A stretch of 50,820 nucleotides of DNA from an uncultured Barnesiella sp. Its GTDB lineage: Bacteria > Bacteroidota > Bacteroidia > Bacteroidales > Barnesiellaceae. Both the position numbers and the translations under genes were made by a program. The first letter of the stretch is position 1. Every line of letters starts with the position of its first letter. The notes below the pieces were generated by a model that was not told the DNA's origin, made no database searches, and saw nothing but the letters and a program-made list of their open reading frames with translations. Where the stretch lies: contig CALUFO010000018.1 in assembly GCA_944320015.1 (NCBI GenBank), forward strand, positions 1-50,820. Reading direction: 5' to 3'. Below are positions 45,660 through 50,820 of this stretch, in pieces.

Positions 45660-48125
45660 TTACAACGGATCGACATCGTAATAGAGTTGCAGGGTTTTGA
45701 ACCGGTCGTCGGCCAACATCGACTCATAGATTTGCCGCAAAATCGACTTTACCTTCGACATCGAGGCCGAGAGTTCGATTTTCAACATCACTCTCCGTAT
45801 ATACAGCGATTGTATGCGAGCCACCGGAGGGTTGTCGGGTCCCAACACACGGGCTCCAAACACCTCCCTCAGCTTTGAGGTGTAGCGCACGGCCAACTCT
45901 TGCAACAAGGTTTCGTCGCGATGTTTCAAATAGATATATATCAATCGGGAATAGGGTGGATAGGAAAAGGACTTGCGCTCGGCCAACTGGGTGAGATACA
46001 TGCCTTCGTAATCGTGGGTAATCACTTGGCGAATGAGCAACGCCTCGGGGTGCGAGGTCTGCAACACGACAACTCCTTTTTTATCTTTTCTTCCCGCCCG
46101 TCCCGATACTTGTTCCATCATTTGGAAAGCCCGTTCGTGCGACCGGAAGTCGGGATAGTTCATCATCTGGTCGGCACTCAGTATCCCCACCACACTTACC
46201 CGGTCGAAATCGAGCCCTTTGGTAATCATTTGTGTGCCAATGAGTATCTTGTTCTTTCCTTGTGAGAACTCCTCGATAATCTGTTCATAAGAGCTGCGGG
46301 AGCGGGTTGTGTCCAAATCCATGCGCGACACCGGGATGTCGGGGAAATGCCGGGCAATATCCTCCTCGATGCGTTCCGTCCCGAATCCCATCATGCCGAT
46401 GGTGGGTTGCCCGCAGGCCGGGCACACCTTGGGAATTTCATAGGTGAAACCGCAATAGTGGCACGTCAGCTGGTTGTATCGTTTGTGGTAGGTGAGGCTC
46501 ACATCGCAATGGTCGCATTTGGGAACCCACGCACATTGTTTGCACTCGACCATAGGGGCAAACCCCCGGCGGTTTTGAAATAGAATCACTTGCTCGCCTT
46601 TTTCCAAAGCGGCTTTCATACGGTCGAGCAGCTCGGGGGAGAAATTTCCCCGCATGCGGTTTTTCTTGCGCATCTCCCGCACATCGACGGGGAGAATCTC
46701 GGGCAGCTCCACATCGTTGAACCGGTTTTTCAACTCTACCAGCCCGTATTTCCCGCTCTTGGCGTTGAAATAGGTTTCGATAGCCGGAGTGGCTGTTCCC
46801 AACAGTGTTTTCGCCCCGTGCATCGAAGCCAGCACAATGGCCGCGTTGCGGGCGTGGTAACGCGGTGCCGGGTCGTATTGCTTATAAGAAGTCTCGTGTT
46901 CCTCGTCGACAATCACCAGCCCCAAGTCGCTAAACGGCAAGAATATCGATGAACGCACTCCCAAGACCAGCCGGGGTGAGCGATCGTCGAGCAGCGTGTT
47001 CCAAATCTCCACTCGCTCGTTGTCGGAGAATTTCGAGTGATAAATCATGAGTTTCTCGCCAAAGACTTTACGCAGGCGATCGGTTAGTTGTGTGGTCAAG
47101 GCTATCTCGGGTACCAAATAGAGCACTTGCCGGCCTTCGTCCAATACCCGTTGTATCAGGTGGGTATAAATCTCGGTTTTCCCGCTTGAAGTCACTCCGT
47201 GGAGCAGCGTTACCGCATGGTCTTTGAACGATTCCAAGATTTGCCGGTAGGCCGTTTGCTGCCGCTCGCTCAACGGAGCGATTTCCCGAACCGAATATGC
47301 CGTCGAGTCGAACCGGCTAATCTCTTTCTTATATGGCTCGAACAGGCCTTTCTCGACCATCGCCCCCAGAACGGCCGACGATACTCCCGAGCGGTCGAGC
47401 AAACTTTTGCGGGAGACCTCCTGCAACTTGCCCCGCTGCATAAACCGGGATAAATCGAGGAAAGCGAGGAGCATCGTTTCTTGCTTTTTGGCCTGCTTCA
47501 CCCGTTCGAACGCCCGATGCAAGGCTGCCTCGTCGCCTTGGTCGAAGGTGAGTTTGATGTAAGTCTCGGTTTTCGGCCGATAGTGCGGCTTGATTTGTTC
47601 CGACACGAATACCGCCTCCCGTTCCAGCAAGAGGCGCAGGGTGGGCAACACATCGCGCATGCCGCTTTCCTTTTCAAGCTCGTGCACCGTCATGCGCGAT
47701 TTTTTGCTCAACGCCGCCAGTAGCATCCACTCCCGCTCTTTCAGCCGGTCGTCGTCGGCCTCCTCGAAGTCGGGATTCAACGCTACCGTCGTTTCGCTCT
47801 CGAGCTTCAACCCCGATGGCAGAGCGGCCTTGTACACATCGCCTACCGAGCAAAGGTAATAGTCGGCAATCCACTCCCAGAACTGCAATTGCGGACGGCG
47901 CAATACCGGACGGCTGTCGAGCAGCGAGAGTATTTCTTTCACCTCATAGCCTTGCGGCTCCACATCGTGCAACCGCACCACAATGGCCGTATAGTATTTT
48001 TTGCGGCCGAAAGGCACCACCACCCGGCTCCCCACCGGGAGCGAGTCGACCCAATCGGACGGTATCCGATAGGTGAAATACTTATGCAAGGGCAACGGTA
48101 ATACGACGTCGGCAAATGTGCTCAT
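45660..48125 (-). CDS. priA: Primosomal replication protein N' (PriA helicase)
   Basis: 821-residue superfamily 2 helicase that reloads the replisome at stalled forks. The DNA-binding N-terminal domain begins FADVVLPLPLHKYFTYRIP. Walker A is GVTSSGKT (310-317), Walker B contains DEEH, and eight zinc-binding cysteines occur (CKQCAWVPKCDHC, then CHYC and CPAC). The start is ATG 48125 (MSTFADVV); an upstream frame extends to 48302 through the intergenic repeat and is not real. Preceded by a candidate promoter at 48152. Confidence 0.95.
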   Translation of the reverse strand: MSTFADVVLPLPLHKYFTYRIPSDWVDSLPVGSRVVVPFGRKKYYTAIVVRLHDVEPQGYEVKEILSLLDSRPVLRRPQLQFWEWIADYYLCSVGDVYKAALPSGLKLESETTVALNPDFEEADDDRLKEREWMLLAALSKKSRMTVHELEKESGMRDVLPTLRLLLEREAVFVSEQIKPHYRPKTETYIKLTFDQGDEAALHRAFERVKQAKKQETMLLAFLDLSRFMQRGKLQEVSRKSLLDRSGVSSAVLGAMVEKGLFEPYKKEISRFDSTAYSVREIAPLSERQQTAYRQILESFKDHAVTLLHGVTSSGKTEIYTHLIQRVLDEGRQVLYLVPEIALTTQLTDRLRKVFGEKLMIYHSKFSDNERVEIWNTLLDDRSPRLVLGVRSSIFLPFSDLGLVIVDEEHETSYKQYDPAPRYHARNAAIVLASMHGAKTLLGTATPAIETYFNAKSGKYGLVELKNRFNDVELPEILPVDVREMRKKNRMRGNFSPELLDRMKAALEKGEQVILFQNRRGFAPMVECKQCAWVPKCDHCDVSLTYHKRYNQLTCHYCGFTYEIPKVCPACGQPTIGMMGFGTERIEEDIARHFPDIPVSRMDLDTTRSRSSYEQIIEEFSQGKNKILIGTQMITKGLDFDRVSVVGILSADQMMNYPDFRSHERAFQMMEQVSGRAGRKDKKGVVVLQTSHPEALLIRQVITHDYEGMYLTQLAERKSFSYPPYSRLIYIYLKHRDETLLQELAVRYTSKLREVFGARVLGPDNPPVARIQSLYIRRVMLKIELSASMSKVKSILRQIYESMLADDRFKTLQLYYDVDPL

Positions 48126-48151
48126 ATCAAAATTTGGTTCAAGAGGTAATG

Positions 48152-48159
48152 CAAAGTTA
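48152..48159 (-). promoter_or_regulatory. Candidate promoter -7 box for priA
   Basis: Minus-strand TAACTTTG matches TAnnTTTG, 27 nt before the priA ATG. A weak TTTA sits near -33. Confidence 0.5.
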
Positions 48160-48277
48160 ATGAAAAAAGGGAGCAGTAAAAAATTAATGCCGATTTTACC
48201 GACAGTGCAGTTTTTTCCCTTGCCGGACACGCTTGCCTCCATATCCCCTTCAACCCCTCCGCCCGGGTCTGAATGTC

Positions 48278-48347
48278 TAAACCCCTCCGCCCTAACGGGC
48301 ACCTCCCCTATATTCCCCTTGCGGGGAACACAGAGGAGGAGTTTAAA
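48278..48347. repeat. 70-bp palindromic interspersed repeat, copy 1
   Basis: Near-identical (one mismatch) to 50539-50608. The ends are imperfect inverted repeats (TAAACCCCTCC / GGAGGAGTTTAAA). Two internal hairpins are present: GCCC-TAAC-GGGC and CCCC-TTGC-GGGG. It has no coding potential; size and structure are like a REP or MITE element. Confidence 0.85.
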
Positions 48348-48353
48348 ACTACT

Positions 48354-48392
48354 AAAAAACGACGAGGCAGGCTCTTATTCCCACCCCGTCGC
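48354..48392 (-). terminator. Rho-independent terminator after the outer membrane protein gene
   Basis: Arms 48360-48371 (CGACGAGGCAGG) and 48381-48391 (CCACCCCGTCG), paired with some G-U pairs. On the minus strand they are followed by a six-T run (complement of 48354-48359). Confidence 0.7.
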
Positions 48393-48420
48393 ATCATATC
48401 ATATAAGTCACTTATTGTTA

Positions 48421-49032
48421 TCAGAATAGATAGGCGGCGGTAAATGTCCACGCGCGGCTCTTGCCGTTCAAGACCGAATTTAGCATGTCGTTTTCAAACT
48501 CAAACGCTTTTCCCAATCCCCAGCCATATTGACCGGAAATTTGCAAGTGGTTGAAAAACTCGACTCCGATACCTACATTGATAGCTGTCTCGAACGATTT
48601 TTCCTCAAACTGATCCTCGAAGTTGTCGTCTACCCGGAATGCGAAACTCGGGCCCGCATAGATATAGGGAGCGAGTATCGAGCCTACCACCGGCAAGGAG
48701 AATTTATACTTCAAGTTGATAGGTATTTCCACATAGTCGGTGTGCTGGTCTTTCGAGACTCCGGTAGTCACCTCTTTCAGGGTCGAGCCCTTGCGGGTGT
48801 ACATTACGCTGGCATCGACTCCTATCCCGATAACCGGAACCATAAACTCGGCCATCAAACCGCCTGTAAAGTTCGTGATATTATTTGCTTTGAACGTTTC
48901 CGCCATTTCTCCCTTCAAGGAGAGGGTCGACACATTCACACCCACCTTAGGGCCAAACTTAAATTGCGCATTGGCCGGAATAGCCAAAAACATAGCAGCT
49001 ACGAGAGCCACACAAAAAATCGACTTTTTCAT
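48421..49032 (-). CDS. Outer membrane beta-barrel protein (PorT-like)
   Basis: 203 residues with a signal peptide (1-22, ending ANA). An eight-strand-type small barrel follows: KFGPKVGVNVSTL, GGLMAEFMVPVIGIGVDASVMYTRKGS (parts), VEIPINLKYKF, APYIYAGPSFAF and a C-terminal AWTFTAAYLF with terminal Phe, the outer-membrane insertion signal. Function unknown. It stands alone with its own promoter and terminator and is divergent from the Fe-S assembly gene. Confidence 0.85.
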   Translation of the reverse strand: MKKSIFCVALVAAMFLAIPANAQFKFGPKVGVNVSTLSLKGEMAETFKANNITNFTGGLMAEFMVPVIGIGVDASVMYTRKGSTLKEVTTGVSKDQHTDYVEIPINLKYKFSLPVVGSILAPYIYAGPSFAFRVDDNFEDQFEEKSFETAINVGIGVEFFNHLQISGQYGWGLGKAFEFENDMLNSVLNGKSRAWTFTAAYLF

Positions 49033-49109
49033 AATCTTTCTATTTTTTCTGTAATCGAGTCACGGAGTTTCTCACTGCTTATAACCCCGTTTCGCAACCA
49101 CGGTTTGCA

Positions 49110-49142
49110 CAAAGATATAATAAAAAAGATTAAAATCGCAAA
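49110..49142 (-). promoter_or_regulatory. Promoter for the outer membrane protein gene
   Basis: Minus-strand TTTG (49139-49142), 21 nt, TATCTTTG (49110-49117). Leader about 75 nt. Confidence 0.6.
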
Positions 49143-49210
49143 AATACCCGAGAATTTGATTCGAAACATAAAAAATCATGGTCTCTTGCCGAGGTTCGAA
49201 AAAAATAACG

Positions 49211-49218
49211 TATCTTCG
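49211..49218 (+). promoter_or_regulatory. Possible promoter -7 box for the MIP18-family gene
   Basis: TATCTTCG differs from TAnnTTTG at one base and lies 27 nt before the start codon. Confidence 0.3.
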
Positions 49219-49244
49219 ACAATCGAAATACAAAACGCCTTCTT

Positions 49245-49556
49245 ATGGACAACAAACCCACCATCGAAGAGGAAATCGTGCGAATGCTGCGAACTGTTTA
49301 CGACCCCGAGATTCCGGTCAACATTTATGACCTTGGCCTCGTCTATAATATAGAGGTGAACGAAGGTGCCGTGAAAATAGATATGACGCTTACCGCACCC
49401 AACTGCCCCGCCGCCGACTTTATCATCGAGGATGTGCGCATGAAAATCGAGAGTATCGACAACGTGAATAGCGTAGACATTCAACTGGTTTTCGAGCCCG
49501 AGTGGGACAAAGACATGATGAGCGAAGAGGCCAAACTCGAACTCGGTTTCCTATAA
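49245..49556 (+). CDS. MIP18/DUF59-family Fe-S cluster assembly protein (SufT/PaaD-like)
   Basis: 103-residue cytoplasmic protein with the family signature DPEIPVNIYDLGLVYNIEV and the Cys-containing MTLTAPNCPAADF, where the cysteine is the conserved reactive residue. Members help insert or mature Fe-S clusters (SufT) or phenylacetate oxygenase (PaaD). The general Fe-S role is more likely here. It is followed 14 bp later by lpxH. Confidence 0.9.
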   Translation: MDNKPTIEEEIVRMLRTVYDPEIPVNIYDLGLVYNIEVNEGAVKIDMTLTAPNCPAADFIIEDVRMKIESIDNVNSVDIQLVFEPEWDKDMMSEEAKLELGFL

Positions 49557-49570
49557 AAAACAGTTCAGCT

Positions 49571-50323
49571 ATGCCCGGGAAGAAAATCTATTTCGCAGCC
49601 GACTTCCACTTGGGAGCGAAGTATATCGAGAACCCTCTCGAATACGAACGCCGCATCGTGCGATGGCTCGACCGTGTCGGGCCCGATGCCAGGGCGATTT
49701 ACTTGTTGGGCGATATTCTCGACTACTGGTATGAATACCGCTATGTAGTCCCCCGGGGATTCACCCGGTTTTTCGGCAAGCTGGCCGAGCTGAGTGACCG
49801 GGGTGTCGACATACATTGGTTCATCGGCAACCACGACATTTGGATTTTTGATTACCTGCCGCATGAGCTGGGCATCATCCTCCACGACGGCACCCTCATC
49901 ACCGAGATCGGGGGAAAACGTTTCTTTCTCTCCCATGGCGACAATGTGGGGAAGCGTGACTTCTCCTTCCGCCTGCTACGAAAGATTTTCCGCAACCGGT
50001 TCTGCCAGCGACTCTACGCCGCCATACACCCGCGGTGGTCGGTCGCTTTCGCCCTGCGGTGGTCGGCGCATAGCCGCAAAGCCGGCAACGATTATGCCGA
50101 GTATCGAGGCGAGAAAAACGAGCATCTGGTATGTTTCGCCAAAGAATACACCCGCACCAACGAGCCAATCGATTTCTTCATCTTCGGTCATCGCCATATC
50201 CTGCTCGACCTCGCGCTACCCCGGCAAAGCCGCATCGTCATTCTGGGCGATTGGATCAAGCATCCGTCCTATGCCGTTTTCGACGAAACCGGGCTGAATC
50301 TTTTTGATTATATAGAGGACTAA
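49571..50323 (+). CDS. lpxH: UDP-2,3-diacylglucosamine diphosphatase LpxH
   Basis: Calcineurin-like metallophosphoesterase that makes lipid X in lipid A synthesis at the inner membrane face. 250 residues (E. coli 240). Metal-site blocks: DFHLG (11-15), GDILDYW (47-53), GNHD (86-89), SHGD (121-124) and GHRH near 216. The insertion between blocks, with hydrophobic and basic residues, fits LpxH. The start is ATG 49571 (MPGKKIYFAAD); a longer frame from 49502 overlaps the previous gene and is a shadow. Confidence 0.88.
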   Translation: MPGKKIYFAADFHLGAKYIENPLEYERRIVRWLDRVGPDARAIYLLGDILDYWYEYRYVVPRGFTRFFGKLAELSDRGVDIHWFIGNHDIWIFDYLPHELGIILHDGTLITEIGGKRFFLSHGDNVGKRDFSFRLLRKIFRNRFCQRLYAAIHPRWSVAFALRWSAHSRKAGNDYAEYRGEKNEHLVCFAKEYTRTNEPIDFFIFGHRHILLDLALPRQSRIVILGDWIKHPSYAVFDETGLNLFDYIED

Positions 50324-50349
50324 CGTCTGTCGTAGGAGATTACCGGTAT

Positions 50350-50432
50350 GGGGAAGACACCAAGGCTCGGCAGCCCCGAAGAGAGAAGTTGAAAAAAATA
50401 AATTAAAATACTGTGTATGAGAGTATTTTAAA
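50350..50432 (+). repeat. Degenerate copy of the repeat unit
   Basis: Runs parallel to 50462-50541 (GGGGA, a CGG/CCG hairpin, GAGAG-GTTGAAAAA, AATAAATTAAAA, CTGTGTAT, GTATTTTAAAC) with many substitutions. It is the oldest-looking copy of the 115-bp unit and begins just after lpxH. Confidence 0.6.
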
Positions 50433-50546
50433 CTTCTCCTCTGTGTTGCGCCAGCAATATAGGGGAGAAACCGAGGGACGATAGTCCCGAGGAGAGGGGT
50501 TGAAAAAATAAATTAAAAGCGCTGTGTATAAAGGTATTTAAACCCC
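50432..50546 (+). repeat. 115-bp direct repeat, copy 1
   Basis: Identical to 50706-50820 except for one base near 50469 (A here, C in copy 2). It contains the stem GGGAC-GATA-GTCCC and the AT-rich tail AATAAATTAAAAGCGCTG. Confidence 0.9.
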
Positions 50547-50608
50547 TCCGCCCTAACGGGCACCTCCCCTATATTCCCCTTACGGGGAACACAGAGGAGG
50601 AGTTTAAA
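50539..50608. repeat. 70-bp palindromic interspersed repeat, copy 2
   Basis: Matches 48278-48347 with one substitution (CCCCTTACGGGG here, CCCCTTGCGGGG there). Its reverse complement also resembles the first half of the 115-bp repeat (CTCTGTGTT...AATATAGGGGAG), so both belong to one family. Confidence 0.88.
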
Positions 50609-50705
50609 TGTAACCCCTTGCCGGTTACAAAGGACAGAAGGAGGAGTCTAAAACTATCCTCTGTTACTTGAAAACCAAAGAGAAGGAGGAGTTTGAACTA
50701 TCTAC

Positions 50706-50820
50706 ACTTCTCCTCTGTGTTGCGCCAGCAATATAGGGGAGACACCGAGGGACGATAGTCCCGAGGAGAGGGGTTGAAAAAATAAATTAAAAGCGCTGTG
50801 TATAAAGGTATTTAAACCCC
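50706..50820 (+). repeat. 115-bp direct repeat, copy 2 (runs to window edge)
   Basis: Second copy with an offset of 274 bp from copy 1. It ends at the last base of the window, so the array may continue. Confidence 0.9.

Larger units (their letters stand above)
48126..48420. other. Intergenic region between priA and outer membrane gene, with repeat element
   Basis: Holds the priA promoter, a 70-bp palindromic repeat (48278-48347) and the terminator of the outer membrane protein gene. A C-rich degenerate stretch (48240-48270, AACCCCTCCGCC) looks like a decayed second copy of the repeat end. Confidence 0.6.
50324..50820. other. Non-coding repeat field at right edge
   Basis: No gene is seen. 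The whole stretch is made of related palindromic and AT-rich segments: a degenerate unit (50350-50432), a 115-bp direct repeat (two copies), a 70-bp palindromic element, and three AGGAGGAGTYTRAA motifs. The field is cut by the window end. Confidence 0.75.

Noticed and set aside
50432-50820. Possible CRISPR array at the right edge
   Set aside because: The repeats are 115 bp and 70 bp with palindromic cores and irregular spacing, with no uniform 25-40-bp repeats and unique spacers, and no cas genes.

Overview
The window looks like a chromosomal segment of an anaerobic gut-type Bacteroidales (phylum Bacteroidota). The gene content fits: a complex I lacking NuoEFG, a Na+-NQR operon, beta/epsilon-first ATP synthase gene order, and an exbB-exbD-exbD-tonB operon. 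Many genes are also preceded by the Bacteroidetes primary-sigma promoter (TTTG, about 19-21 nt, TAnnTTTG). A Barnesiella/Coprobacter-like genus is only a guess. No tRNA, rRNA, CRISPR array, prophage or intact insertion sequence was seen.

Layout. 1-1044 is the 3' end of a cytochrome c biogenesis gene (ccsA). From 17795 leftward to 1129, all on the minus strand, runs an 18-gene block in which the whole F1Fo-ATP synthase set (atpD-C-B-E-F-H-A-G) lies inside the complex I set (nuoA-B-CD-H before it, nuoI-J-K-L-M-N after it). Upstream of this, also on the minus strand, is exbB-exbD-exbD-tonB-small membrane protein-PstS-like lipoprotein-TPR protein (24309 to 18276). It is divergent, across a 555-bp AT-rich gap, from the plus-strand nqrABCDEF operon (24865-30748). 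The first 31 kb is therefore almost wholly membrane energetics: two quinone-reducing ion pumps, the ATP synthase, and the TonB system that spends ion-motive force. The ATP synthase c subunit has a proton-type site while NQR pumps sodium, so both coupling ions are probably used.

30.9-33.1 kb holds a dgkA-PAP2 lipid-phosphate pair. Next come a lower-GC island with a highly structured, promoter-led and terminator-ended RNA-like element and a small secreted protein of unknown function, then rpmE2. 33.3-39.3 kb holds a biotin-dependent carboxyltransferase, a CpsB-type phosphatase, a lysine exporter split into two genes, and PBP1A. 39.3-43.7 kb is a pyrB-pyrI-flavin reductase-outer membrane protein-glyA operon. 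Its leader resembles an attenuator, with a possible leader peptide reading through the terminator.

43.7-50.3 kb carries two SGNH hydrolases, priA, an outer membrane beta-barrel protein, a MIP18/SufT-type Fe-S assembly protein and lpxH. The right edge (50324-50820) is a non-coding repeat field. It has a 115-bp direct repeat with 274-bp offset and a 70-bp palindromic element whose near-identical copy lies 2.3 kb away at 48278. The repeats run off the end of the window.
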